Positions 55,040 to 63,168 of a stretch of DNA of 64,000 bases are shown here, piece after piece. Made by a program: the position numbers and the translations under genes. Under the pieces are notes generated by a model. The model ran no database searches. It was not told the DNA's origin and saw nothing but the letters and a program-made list of their open reading frames with translations. Every line of letters begins with the position of its first letter. Position 1 is the first letter of the stretch. Source of the DNA: Pedobacter nanyangensis (GTDB taxonomy: Bacteria > Bacteroidota > Bacteroidia > Sphingobacteriales > Sphingobacteriaceae); contig NZ_QMHO01000015.1 of assembly GCF_003313505.1 (NCBI RefSeq), positions 20,218 through 84,217 of the forward strand. Direction: 5' to 3'.

Positions 55040-56250
55040 TTTCTGTAGTTGGGGGATTTTATATTGAGCGGTGCCTACATCCTCATTTTTCCGAAAAATT
55101 TGGCTCAGGATTGAGAGCATGCCATGCAATAAGGAACTTGGATTTAAATGTGGAACTTGACTTCCATACCTTTGTGCCAAGCGATGAAGAATTCAACCTT
55201 AAAGTAGCCGGATCGACACTCAATATGGTTGTCAATCCTTATTCAAGCGCCCAGTCAATTGAATTTCACTATGACCATCCCCTACGACCTCCAGTAATTA
55301 TTCCCAGACCAGATTTGATCAAGCAGGCAGGTCCTATTTGTTTAGATGCAAAAAATGTGCTATACTATGGTATGTTAGAAGGAAATGCGATTTTACATGG
55401 CGATAAAGTTGTTTATGATCCACAGTCACCTGTCAAGCCGATTGCTTTTAATTTGACCGGTTCAACGGCTAAAGAGCTTGCTGTGGTCGTGAATCATCGT
55501 GAAGCAAGTTTGGTTGCAAATGCTACCGATGAAAAAAGTATAGTTGATTTCTTTTTCAACATAGAAAAAGCCGCAATACTCGTATTGAAGATGGGGCCAA
55601 AGGGTGCTAAGGTATTTCTTTCTGATGGTTCCTCTGAAATAATTCCGGTTTACAAAACAAACTCAGTTTGGCCGATTGGATCTGGCGATGTTTTTGCCTC
55701 TATATTCGCTTATTATTGGATGGAGATGAACTTAACTGCAAACGAAGCAGCTGAGAAGGCTTCATTTATGACTGCACTTTATTGTAATTCTAAGAATTTT
55801 TGGTTTAGGACCTCTGCCAAGCAAGAATTTATTCAACCTTTGTCGATTAGTGACTATCCAAAAGGGAAAGTTTATCTGGCAGGACCTTTTTTTAACTTTG
55901 CTCAGAAATGGCTAATCAATGAAGCTTATTTAAGTTTATTGGGGCTGGGCATGCAGGTGTTTTCTCCATGGCACGATGTCGGGGAGGGAACTGTTGATCA
56001 AGGGGTTGCCAAGGCAGATATTGACGGTCTTGAAGAATGTAAAATCGTTTTTGCTGTTGTAGATGGATTGGACTCAGGCACATTGTTTGAGATTGGTTAC
56101 GCTATTAAAAAGAAAATCCCTGTAATTGTTTATGTAGAAAATGAGACCCCAGAATCTTTAACAATGCTTACTGGTACTTTCTGCATTATTGAACATGATT
56201 TTACAACAGCATTATATAAATGCCTTTGGAAGCTAGCTGAAAATGAGTAG
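55036..56250 (+). CDS. PfkB-like carbohydrate kinase fused to a nucleoside 2-deoxyribosyltransferase domain
   Basis: A 404-aa fusion. Residues 1-265 are PfkB-like: GSGLRACHAIRNL near the start, LVLKMGPKGAKVF (183-195) and the anion hole/catalytic base G215-S-G-D218 in WPIGSGDVFAS. Residues 277-404 match the nucleoside 2-deoxyribosyltransferase fold: VYLAGPFF (279-286), FSPWHD (309-314) and the nucleophile region DSGTLFEIGYA with E352. Such domains break or exchange the base-sugar bond of nucleosides; PfkB kinases phosphorylate sugars or nucleosides. The pairing suggests base release coupled to sugar phosphorylation, which is inference. It overlaps both neighbours by 4 and 8 bases. Confidence 0.8.
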   Translation: MISVVGGFYIERCLHPHFSEKFGSGLRACHAIRNLDLNVELDFHTFVPSDEEFNLKVAGSTLNMVVNPYSSAQSIEFHYDHPLRPPVIIPRPDLIKQAGPICLDAKNVLYYGMLEGNAILHGDKVVYDPQSPVKPIAFNLTGSTAKELAVVVNHREASLVANATDEKSIVDFFFNIEKAAILVLKMGPKGAKVFLSDGSSEIIPVYKTNSVWPIGSGDVFASIFAYYWMEMNLTANEAAEKASFMTALYCNSKNFWFRTSAKQEFIQPLSISDYPKGKVYLAGPFFNFAQKWLINEAYLSLLGLGMQVFSPWHDVGEGTVDQGVAKADIDGLEECKIVFAVVDGLDSGTLFEIGYAIKKKIPVIVYVENETPESLTMLTGTFCIIEHDFTTALYKCLWKLAENE

Positions 56251-56833
56251 CGGTATACTTTTGTCGGGAGGTATTGATTCGATTGCCTTGGCTTACTGGA
56301 AGAGGCCCAAGTTTGCTTTTACCTTGGATTATGGACAAACACCATCGCTTGCCGAATTAAGGGCGAGCTCGGAAATTTGCAAGGCATTAGGTATCGAACA
56401 TCAGATTATTAATGTTGATTGTAGCAGTGTTGGTAGCGGAGATCTTCTAAATACGGATGCTATTGATGTTTCCCCATCAACGGAATGGTGGCCTTATAGA
56501 AACCAGTTATTGGTGACTTTAGCCGCTATGAGGGCTATTTCCTTAGGTGTAAAGAACCTAATGGTTGCCTCTGTAAAGTCTGATGGATTCCATAAGGATG
56601 GCACCTCAACATTTTATAATTTACTAAATGAAGTGATGTCATATCAGGAAGGGAATATAAATGTAACTTGTCCTGCCATAGACCTTACCTCGGCAGAACT
56701 TGTTAAAATTTCGGCTGTTCCAGACAGCCTGTTGTTCTGGGCGCATTCATGCCATAAATCAAATACACCTTGTGGGAATTGCCGTGGCTGTAATAAATAT
56801 CGGCAGGTAATGTATGAACTCAAAGGCGAATAG
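56243..56833 (+). CDS. QueC-like ATP-dependent PP-loop enzyme
   Basis: A 196-aa relative of 7-cyano-7-deazaguanine synthase. The PP-loop SGGIDS is at 8-13, the substrate-side motif WWPYRNQ (82-88) parallels the P-x-RN of QueC, and the zinc knuckle is C170, C177, C180, C183 (C-x6-C-x2-C-x2-C). It is shorter than housekeeping QueC (about 220 or more) and not accompanied by queD, queE or folE. In type IV CBASS a QueC-like protein (Cap9) attaches a deazaguanine base to a protein N-terminus, so a protein-modifying role is a serious alternative to preQ0 synthesis here. Confidence 0.8.
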   Translation: MSSGILLSGGIDSIALAYWKRPKFAFTLDYGQTPSLAELRASSEICKALGIEHQIINVDCSSVGSGDLLNTDAIDVSPSTEWWPYRNQLLVTLAAMRAISLGVKNLMVASVKSDGFHKDGTSTFYNLLNEVMSYQEGNINVTCPAIDLTSAELVKISAVPDSLLFWAHSCHKSNTPCGNCRGCNKYRQVMYELKGE

Positions 56834-56834
56834 C

Positions 56835-57488
56835 ATGGAAAATCCAAGTCCTAAAGAAATTCAAGACCTAATTCTGCCTTTCCAATATCCTCTTGATCAT
56901 GTAGGCATAAGACTTAATAGACCAGAGCAAGACCCGGAATTGAATTTTTTTTCGGTGATCAAAGACAGAAAATCTATTAGGAACCTTAAGCCTCTCAAAG
57001 AAAAGCAGCTTGACTACTTATTTTGGTTTGCTGCAAGAGTTTACCAGGCCTCAGTTGCCAATGATTATATTTTGTCACATCGCGCCAGCCCGTCGGCTGG
57101 AGGCATACATCCTATAGACATCCTTGTTCACAGACCTGAAAACTCATTTTTTGAATACTACAGCCCGTTCGAACATCATTTGTACAAAGTTCAACTTGAA
57201 CAAGAAATAATTCAAAGTCTCCTATGCCATATTGATCTTGCATTCCCAAATAGAGACACGCCCCTTTTGTGGTTTTTAGCTCATGGAAAGCGAACCAAAG
57301 CTTTCTATCAAAATTTTGAAAGCTTAGTTTGGAGAGATGCTGGCGCTCTTCTTCAAACCTTTCAGTTGACCTGTACGGCGTTAGGTATGGGTAGTTGCGC
57401 TGTGGGTACGCTTGGAGAACCCTTTATTTCTTCCTTATTCGGTGAAGATATTGTTAGTGCAGGCGGAATTATTATCGGAAATATTTGA
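56835..57488 (+). CDS. SagB/nitroreductase-type FMN oxidoreductase
   Basis: A 217-aa protein from the ATG at 56835; an ATG at 56814 would overlap the QueC-like gene by 20 bases. The FMN-binding motif is R-x-S-x-R at 45-49 (DRKSIRNLK). RASPSAGGIHPIDILV (83-98) is characteristic of SagB/McbC-like enzymes that oxidise azoline rings in peptide products, and WRDAGALLQTFQL and ALGMGSCAVG are the C-terminal flavin-contact segments. No cyclodehydratase gene is nearby. It may oxidise a base or a peptide intermediate made by its neighbours. Confidence 0.78.
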   Translation: MENPSPKEIQDLILPFQYPLDHVGIRLNRPEQDPELNFFSVIKDRKSIRNLKPLKEKQLDYLFWFAARVYQASVANDYILSHRASPSAGGIHPIDILVHRPENSFFEYYSPFEHHLYKVQLEQEIIQSLLCHIDLAFPNRDTPLLWFLAHGKRTKAFYQNFESLVWRDAGALLQTFQLTCTALGMGSCAVGTLGEPFISSLFGEDIVSAGGIIIGNI

Positions 57489-57496
57489 TATTTACG

Positions 57497-57529
57497 TTTG
57501 TTCACTTTAAATTAGTGTTCACAAATTTG
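57497..57529 (+). promoter_or_regulatory. putative abiE promoter
   Basis: TTTG at 57497-57500 and CAAATTTG at 57522-57529 (one base off TAnnTTTG) are 21 bases apart. The -7 element lies inside the central palindrome of the operator, suiting repression by occlusion. Confidence 0.45.
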
Positions 57530-57551
57530 TGAACATTATTAAAAAGTGAAC
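57500..57551. promoter_or_regulatory. operator of the abiE pair: palindrome with four GTTCAC half-sites
   Basis: GTTCAC occurs at 57500, then the 18-bp perfect palindrome GTTCACAAATTTGTGAAC at 57517-57534, then GTGAAC at 57546-57551 directly before the ATG. Four half-sites in inverted pairs fit the known autoregulation of abiE-type operons by the AbiEi winged helix. Confidence 0.75.
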
Positions 57552-58535
57552 ATGAAGGAGCAGGTTTTATTTCAGGTTATGTCTGAGCTCGAACAAAAAA
57601 CCAATCTACAAGCGAGGTGGTATGAGGATGCCCAGGATAATCAAATAGACGGAACGTTGCAGTTAAGCAATGGCTATGAGCAACATCTTTTTCCAGCAAT
57701 ATTCAAGAAGGACATAAAACCAGTAGCACTTGTTGCTTTACAAGAAACGAAAGAGAGTTTTAGCGATTTGATAGTAATAGCGGATATAATTTATCCGACA
57801 ATAAAAGAACGCCTTAGAGAATTGGGCATCAACTATGCAGACTCTGCTGGCAATTGTTATATCAGAAAGGGCAACTGGCATTTCATGGTCGATGGCTTAA
57901 GATCAGAGCCTTTAAGACCAGTATTAAAGGAAAAGACTTTTACAAAGACTGCGCTTATCTTGATATTCCATTTCTTGAATGACAGCGCATATCTTAACAC
58001 TACCTATCGACAGATTGCTGAAGATTATGATACGGCACTCGGAAATGTCAACAAAATCATTAATTCCCTCAAAGAACAAGGGTATGTACAAAGGACCAAT
58101 GAAAAACTTCTGGTCATAAACAATAGAGAAAAGCTACTCGAGGAATGGGTAACGGGGTATCACCAAAAGTTAAAACCAACAATATTTCTCGGCCAATTCC
58201 GATTCGCGAATGAATATGGCAAGGATTGGACAAAACTCCCTCTGGGCCTCCAAAACCAGTGGGGAGGAGAACCAGCAGCAGATATTTTAACCGGTTACTT
58301 AAAACCTGCTGAATTGACTCTTTATACTACAGAGAAAAAGGTTGACCTGATAAAAAAATACAAACTGATACCTGGAAATGGGAATTTATTTATCTATAAA
58401 AAATTTTGGAAATTTCCCGACAAGGACCTTAATGTGGTCCCAACCATGCTCATATATAGTGACCTTATAAGCACAGGAGATCCAAGGAATCTAGAAACCG
58501 CAAGAAAGCTTTACGATGGATTATTTGAAAATTAA
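57552..58535 (+). CDS. type IV toxin-antitoxin system antitoxin, AbiEi family
   Basis: A 327-aa antitoxin. The C-proximal winged helix DYDTALGNVNKIINSLKEQGYVQR (core NKIINSLKEQGYV, about 176-188) would bind the upstream palindrome. The N-terminal part up to 120 contains SAGNCYIRKGNWHFMVDG, typical of the AbiEi C-terminal-domain-like group, and WGGEPAADILTGYLKPAELTLYT follows near 240. The ATG at 57552 is preferred to a GTG two codons earlier. The stop is overlapped by the toxin gene by 20 bases, as usual for such pairs. Confidence 0.82.
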   Translation: MKEQVLFQVMSELEQKTNLQARWYEDAQDNQIDGTLQLSNGYEQHLFPAIFKKDIKPVALVALQETKESFSDLIVIADIIYPTIKERLRELGINYADSAGNCYIRKGNWHFMVDGLRSEPLRPVLKEKTFTKTALILIFHFLNDSAYLNTTYRQIAEDYDTALGNVNKIINSLKEQGYVQRTNEKLLVINNREKLLEEWVTGYHQKLKPTIFLGQFRFANEYGKDWTKLPLGLQNQWGGEPAADILTGYLKPAELTLYTTEKKVDLIKKYKLIPGNGNLFIYKKFWKFPDKDLNVVPTMLIYSDLISTGDPRNLETARKLYDGLFEN

Positions 58536-59349
58536 CTTTGAAGAGATGAGGAATGGGGTAATGGCCAGTACCTTTGACTCATTGGAAAGAGCTTTTGACA
58601 AATTCAATATTGACTTCTATTTAATCGGAGCTTTTGCTAGGGATATGTGGATGAACCATCTTGAAGAATTGCCTTCCAGGAGGGCAACAAGGGACATCGA
58701 TTTTTCATTGTATATAAGAGATATAGAAGATTTTCAAAAACTGAAAGATTATTTGGAGGTTAATGAAGGTTTTGTGAAAGGTGATGAGCCTTACCGCCTA
58801 TTTTCACCCGACCAAACAATTGTTGACCTGTTGCCCTTTGGGGGGATCGAGGATGATGGGGTTGTATACCTTGATGGCAAAAAACCAATAGATATATCGG
58901 TTTTTGGCAATATGCAGGTACTGAACAATGCCGCAATAATTTCTACCGAGAATAGAGAGTTCAAAATCTGTACATTACCTGGTTTGTGCATAATGAAGCT
59001 TATTTCTGCTAGTGAAAAATCCGATCGGCTGAATAAGGACATGGGTGATTTTTACTACATTCTTGAAAACTATTTCGAAATAGCTGGAGAAAAGATATTT
59101 GAGAGCCCTTATGAAGATCTCATCGATGATAATTTTGTGCCAAAAATTGCTTCAGCAAAAATGTTAGGTAGAGAAATTAAAGTTATACTATCAGAATCTG
59201 ATGAGCTACGAGATAAAGTATTGATACTACTTGCTAGGCAAAAAGGTGGTTTCTCAGATGAAGAAATAACAAACATGTACATACAGGAGAAAAACGACAA
59301 CCAAATTATAAGAATGAAATTGATTACTCAGCTCCTTTTAGAATTATAA
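58516..59349 (+). CDS. type IV toxin-antitoxin system toxin, AbiEii nucleotidyltransferase
   Basis: A 277-aa DNA polymerase beta-superfamily nucleotidyltransferase. The motif LIGAFARDMW (37-46) and the metal-binding ATRDIDF (57-63; D60, D62) form the active site; DLLPFGGIE adds a later acidic residue. AbiEii-type toxins block growth or translation by modifying tRNA or similar targets and cause abortive infection. A start at residue 11 (58546) is possible and would remove the overlap with the antitoxin gene. Confidence 0.82.
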   Translation: MDYLKINFEEMRNGVMASTFDSLERAFDKFNIDFYLIGAFARDMWMNHLEELPSRRATRDIDFSLYIRDIEDFQKLKDYLEVNEGFVKGDEPYRLFSPDQTIVDLLPFGGIEDDGVVYLDGKKPIDISVFGNMQVLNNAAIISTENREFKICTLPGLCIMKLISASEKSDRLNKDMGDFYYILENYFEIAGEKIFESPYEDLIDDNFVPKIASAKMLGREIKVILSESDELRDKVLILLARQKGGFSDEEITNMYIQEKNDNQIIRMKLITQLLLEL

Positions 59350-59351
59350 AT

Positions 59352-59405
59352 ATGAATTGGAAACAATTATTATCAGCGAAAAGATGGGGAAATGAAGCAA
59401 GTTAA
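59352..59405 (+). pseudogene. 5' stub of a dGTP triphosphohydrolase gene
   Basis: The 17-codon frame MNWKQLLSAKRWGNEAS matches from memory the invariant start of Bacteroidota dGTPases (MNW-x-QLLSAKRWG). It ends at TAA and the rest of the gene is absent. It starts 2 bases after the AbiEii stop. It could be a leftover of a chromosomal dgt gene or of a defence-type dGTPase. Confidence 0.5.
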
Positions 59406-59471
59406 ATTGAGGCTCAAATTGATGTTATAAAATCTTGTGGATATCTTGCCTTATAAAAATCATGGCCTAAT

Positions 59472-60923
59472 TTATTTGTGTCTAGGTTTATCCGATTTTA
59501 TGAATGTTCGTAATCTGATGGCAGTACGACGACATTCTTCTTCATCAAAATTACTGATGTCTAGACGCATACTTTGAATGGTAGCGTTTTGTCTTTTTTG
59601 ATTAATACAAAATTTTAATCTAAATCCTTCATTTTTCAGCTGTTCAAAGATCCGCTTCAAGTCCAGATGTTTTGGAAAACTAATCCATATGGCAGTGCCA
59701 TTTTCTGGCAGTTCATAATCTATGTAAGCACCAAGCTGTAGTTGGAGGATTTGGTGTAGCTTTTTGATGTCCTTTTGTTTGGAGAGTCTTGCCTGTCTTG
59801 AAACAGAGATAAGCCCATTGTCATCGAGCAATTGATTAATGTTTCTCTCTTCTATATAATCCTGATAACCATATTTTATATCTGGCAGGGCACTCAACGT
59901 TCCTATCAACTGTCCTGGGGCAATGACCGTTCTGAGATGTTGCATATAGGGACTGGTTCGGCTAAGTGACGAACAGTGGATTACAAAACCATCATGATCA
60001 TAGCATACCAAAGACTTAAAAGGATGTTTTTTCCACCAAAATTCATGGTCGTCATCTTCTTCGATGATATAAAAGCGATATTTTTTTGCCAGTTCCACCA
60101 ATCTTAAGCAGGTGGCATCGTCCAAACTCCTACAAGTAGGGTAACAGGCATTTGGTCTCAGATAAAGGATGCCGATTTTTGTCTTTTCCAGTAGCTGTTC
60201 TATTTTTTCGAGCAAATCAGGTGTCCCCATTTCTATGCCTATCGAATTTTTACTGAACTGTTTGATAATTGAACAGACCATTTTGTCACAGGGAGCGGTA
60301 TTGAGCACAATATTATTTTCGGTATGCAGTGCCTTGAAAATACACTTCAGGCAGTCGCGTCTTCCACGTATGACAAGTAATTGTTCCAAGTGTATCGAAA
60401 AGCCCCGTAATTTTAAATGAGTTAATATATTTTTGGTAAACTTTTCGGACGAATACCTGGTTTGCAACTCCATTCTCTTACGGGAACTTACATAGAAGGC
60501 TTTGCGGAGATAGTCTGGCCGGTTTTGGAAAGCGCTTGTACCGACCTGGATAAAATCCAAAGGCGATGATTTTTCCATTCCCAGTGTCTCCATCTCCGCT
60601 AGTTGTAACGGTTTTGGTAAAAGTTCCGGTACGATGGACCGGAATATTTGTTTCCTATTATCGGGCAATGTCTCTGCTACCGTGGCTTTGCTGCCACGGG
60701 TATGTGTCAGCCATCCGGTGGCAATCAGTTTGGTAAATGCCCGAAGCGTTGTATTGCGATTAACATTATTCAGCCGAGCAATAACCCTGTGTGATGGAAC
60801 TGTTTCTCCAGTAACTACCGCACCGCTTTTGATGACCTTGATCATGAAATCCTCAATATGAGCGGAGCTGTGTTTTTTACCTGTGGGAGGAATTACCCAC
60901 AAAGAAAAGTCATGTTCATCCAT
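59472..60923 (-). CDS. GntR/MocR-like regulator with aminotransferase fold, PLP lysine replaced
   Basis: A 483-aa protein with an N-terminal GntR winged helix (about 20-90; SHRVIARLNNVNRNTTLRAF is helix-turn-helix) and a C-terminal fold-type I aminotransferase domain. MocR features are visible: ILYLRPNACYPTCRSLD and IIEEDDDHEFWW (for the pyridine-binding aspartate). In MocR proteins the PLP-bonding lysine sits in a S-x-S-K motif, but here the codon is CGA and the motif reads SSLSR with R322. It therefore cannot form the usual aldimine and may bind PLP non-covalently or not at all. Confidence 0.75.
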   Translation of the reverse strand: MDEHDFSLWVIPPTGKKHSSAHIEDFMIKVIKSGAVVTGETVPSHRVIARLNNVNRNTTLRAFTKLIATGWLTHTRGSKATVAETLPDNRKQIFRSIVPELLPKPLQLAEMETLGMEKSSPLDFIQVGTSAFQNRPDYLRKAFYVSSRKRMELQTRYSSEKFTKNILTHLKLRGFSIHLEQLLVIRGRRDCLKCIFKALHTENNIVLNTAPCDKMVCSIIKQFSKNSIGIEMGTPDLLEKIEQLLEKTKIGILYLRPNACYPTCRSLDDATCLRLVELAKKYRFYIIEEDDDHEFWWKKHPFKSLVCYDHDGFVIHCSSLSRTSPYMQHLRTVIAPGQLIGTLSALPDIKYGYQDYIEERNINQLLDDNGLISVSRQARLSKQKDIKKLHQILQLQLGAYIDYELPENGTAIWISFPKHLDLKRIFEQLKNEGFRLKFCINQKRQNATIQSMRLDISNFDEEECRRTAIRLRTFIKSDKPRHK

Positions 60924-61440
60924 AAACTGCTATTAGATCTGTATTGGGTTAAACGCTGCGAATTTATGGTATTTTGGGAGAAATTCTTAAACATCAAACT
61001 GGCCTACTTATCTTGGTGGAAAGCGCCCTATCATAGCAGGCTCTATTTGGGGATTTGTTTTATAGAATCTTACTCCATTGTATCGAAATAGTATCGATTT
61101 TCTTTTTTTCTGGTTGAATAGCAGCCTTTTATAGGTGGCATAGATGGAAAGCGAACTACTGCCCTAAATAAACAAGCTCATTGTGTGGCATTTTTGCTCC
61201 ATCCACAATGACATAATATATATGATGTTTAAAAAAGAAGCAATATCACAGGCGATAAGATCTCCGACAGGCCGCAATATGGGAGAAACCAAGAACGAGT
61301 CTATTAGGATTAATTTTATGTTTTTGAACCTCAATTATTGACAATATAATCCAATGTACGGCTAAGTGGTTCCAATATGATGGACAGGACACCTTTTCTC
61401 CTGCAAAAAAAAGCAGTATAATTTTGTGTATGGGTATTAT
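60924..61440. other. 517-bp region between MocR-like gene and IS21 element
   Basis: No convincing gene. A short inverted repeat 'atcgaaatagtatcgat' lies at about 61083-61099 and could be an operator for the divergent regulator. Short open frames exist on both strands but lack protein-like composition. Confidence 0.4.
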
Positions 61441-61447
61441 GCGTAAA

Positions 61448-61501
61448 CTGACCATGTCTCCCTGTCCGAAGCTGACCACTGCTAACAATTCGAAGCTGAA
61501 C
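61448..61501. repeat. left-end 24-bp iterated repeats of the IS21 element
   Basis: Three copies of a block with consensus (g/t)aa(a/g)CTGA(c/a)C, each start 24 bases from the next. These are the probable transposase-binding sites. Confidence 0.7.
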
Positions 61502-61590
61502 ACTTCTATCTGCTCGTTAATGTACACCAAACTGTTTTAAGCTCGCCTTTATAAAACGAAAATTTGGAGTAACCAAAACATATTCTTTAA

Positions 61591-63153
61591 ATGGCCAATA
61601 CAACTATAAGTATGAATAAAATTAGACAAATCTTAAGGCTCTATGATCAAGGAAAGGGCAAGCTGACCATCGCTAGTTATCTAGAGCTATCACGCACAAC
61701 CGTAAAAAAATACCTTGCAAGTTTTGACACTTGCGGTCTTTCTCTTAAAGAGGTTGATTCCCTTACAGATTCAGATCTCGACGAACTGTTTGGAAAAATC
61801 AACCAAAGGAATAGAACTGCAAGCTTAAGGATGCAGGCGTTGCAGCGCTGTTTCCCAAAAGTTGAAAAAGAGTTGAAACGTACGGGTGTAACCAGATTTT
61901 TGCTTTGGGAAGATTACATGAAGGAGTTTCCAGATGGCTATAAGTATACCCAATTTTGCAGGCATTTTAACGACTGGAAGGCGAAGGTAAATCCAACGAT
62001 GCACCGCACCCACAAGGTCGGCGACAAACTTTTCGTGGATTTTGCTGGCGAAAAGCTATGCTATACGGATAAGCACACCGGGGAGATTATTTCTGTGGAG
62101 GTTTTTGTCGCGATTTTGGGTGCCAGTCAGCTGACCTATGTAGAGGCCGTGCCCAGCCAGCAAAAGGAGGATTTTATTACGGCTTGTGAAAATACACTAC
62201 ACTTCATAGGAGGATCGCCATCGGCAATCGTGCCGGACAACCTGAAAGCTGCAGTGATTAGGAGCCACCGTTATGAACCGACACTCAATCAAGCTTTTGA
62301 AGATTTTGCCCAGCACTATGACACCTGTGTACTTCCGGCAAGAGCCTACAAACCACGGGACAAAGCGCTGGTGGAAGGGGCGGTACGTATCATGTACACT
62401 AGACTCTATGTTCCCCTCCGACAGAAGCAATATTTTTCACTTTCCGAACTTAACGTTGCCATTAGGGAATACCTGGCAATGCACAATAACCAATTGCTCA
62501 AGGGAAGGAACTATAGCCGAAGGATGCAGTTCGAGGAGATGGAACGCAATGAGCTTAAGCCTTTGCCCGTGGACCGATTTGAGTTCAAACAGTCGTTTTA
62601 TGCGAAGGTAAACAAGGACAGCCATATACTGTTGGGAACCGATAAGCACTATTACAGTGTCCCAGTAAGATTTCTAAGCAAGAAGGTCAAGATTATCTAT
62701 TCCAATTCAATCGTCGAAATCTTTTCGAAATTCGAGCGCATTGCTCTCCATAAACGGAGCAAGGTTCCACATGCCTATACCACAAATACAAGCCACCTGT
62801 CCAGCACCCACCGATATTCTGCCGAACGTACTCCCGAAACGTTTATGGAAAGGGCCGAAGCCATCCATGAAGATGTGCTGTCGGTCATCAAGTCCATTCT
62901 GGAAAGTAGCCGTCATGAAGATCAGAAAACAAAGAGCTGTGAGGCTATACTTGGACTAGAGCGCAAGTATGGTGCAGAACGTTTAGCAGGAGCTTGCAGG
63001 CGGGCTATGGATTTCGGTATCGACGTTAGGATATTTAGGGCCATCGAATCGATACTCCTGAACAATTTGGACAATCAAAGGGAAAACGTATTTGCCACAG
63101 AATTAGAGATGCCATCGCATAAGAATATCCGTGGAGAAAATTATTATAAATAA
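61591..63153 (+). CDS. istA: IS21-family transposase IstA
   Basis: A 520-aa DDE transposase. An N-terminal helix-turn-helix (10-45; LTIASYLELSRTTVKKYL) is followed by the rve-type catalytic core with D150 (VDFAG), D216 (VPDNLKAAV) and E262 (LVEGAV), all present, and the Mu-type C-terminal beta domain (DKHYYSVPVRFL). It should be intact. It is coupled to istB, 15 bases downstream. Confidence 0.95.
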   Translation: MANTTISMNKIRQILRLYDQGKGKLTIASYLELSRTTVKKYLASFDTCGLSLKEVDSLTDSDLDELFGKINQRNRTASLRMQALQRCFPKVEKELKRTGVTRFLLWEDYMKEFPDGYKYTQFCRHFNDWKAKVNPTMHRTHKVGDKLFVDFAGEKLCYTDKHTGEIISVEVFVAILGASQLTYVEAVPSQQKEDFITACENTLHFIGGSPSAIVPDNLKAAVIRSHRYEPTLNQAFEDFAQHYDTCVLPARAYKPRDKALVEGAVRIMYTRLYVPLRQKQYFSLSELNVAIREYLAMHNNQLLKGRNYSRRMQFEEMERNELKPLPVDRFEFKQSFYAKVNKDSHILLGTDKHYYSVPVRFLSKKVKIIYSNSIVEIFSKFERIALHKRSKVPHAYTTNTSHLSSTHRYSAERTPETFMERAEAIHEDVLSVIKSILESSRHEDQKTKSCEAILGLERKYGAERLAGACRRAMDFGIDVRIFRAIESILLNNLDNQRENVFATELEMPSHKNIRGENYYK

Positions 63154-63168
63154 GCAAAAACCAATTAC

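Noticed and set aside
53282..57488. Reading the cluster as type IV CBASS
   Set aside because: QueC-like and OGG-like genes fit, but no CD-NTase, no TGT-like Cap10 and no membrane or nuclease effector is encoded.
53282..57488. Reading the cluster as a 7-deazaguanine DNA modification (dpd) or Qat system
   Set aside because: No DpdA transglycosylase or dpd helicases, and no QatA ATPase or TatD nuclease are present.
60858..61091. 77-codon plus-strand frame starting inside the MocR-like gene
   Set aside because: Antisense overlap with a well-supported gene start and odd composition rich in Trp and Tyr.
61246..61530. 94-codon minus-strand frame upstream of istA
   Set aside because: It runs across the periodic left-end repeats of the IS element and has no family-like pattern.
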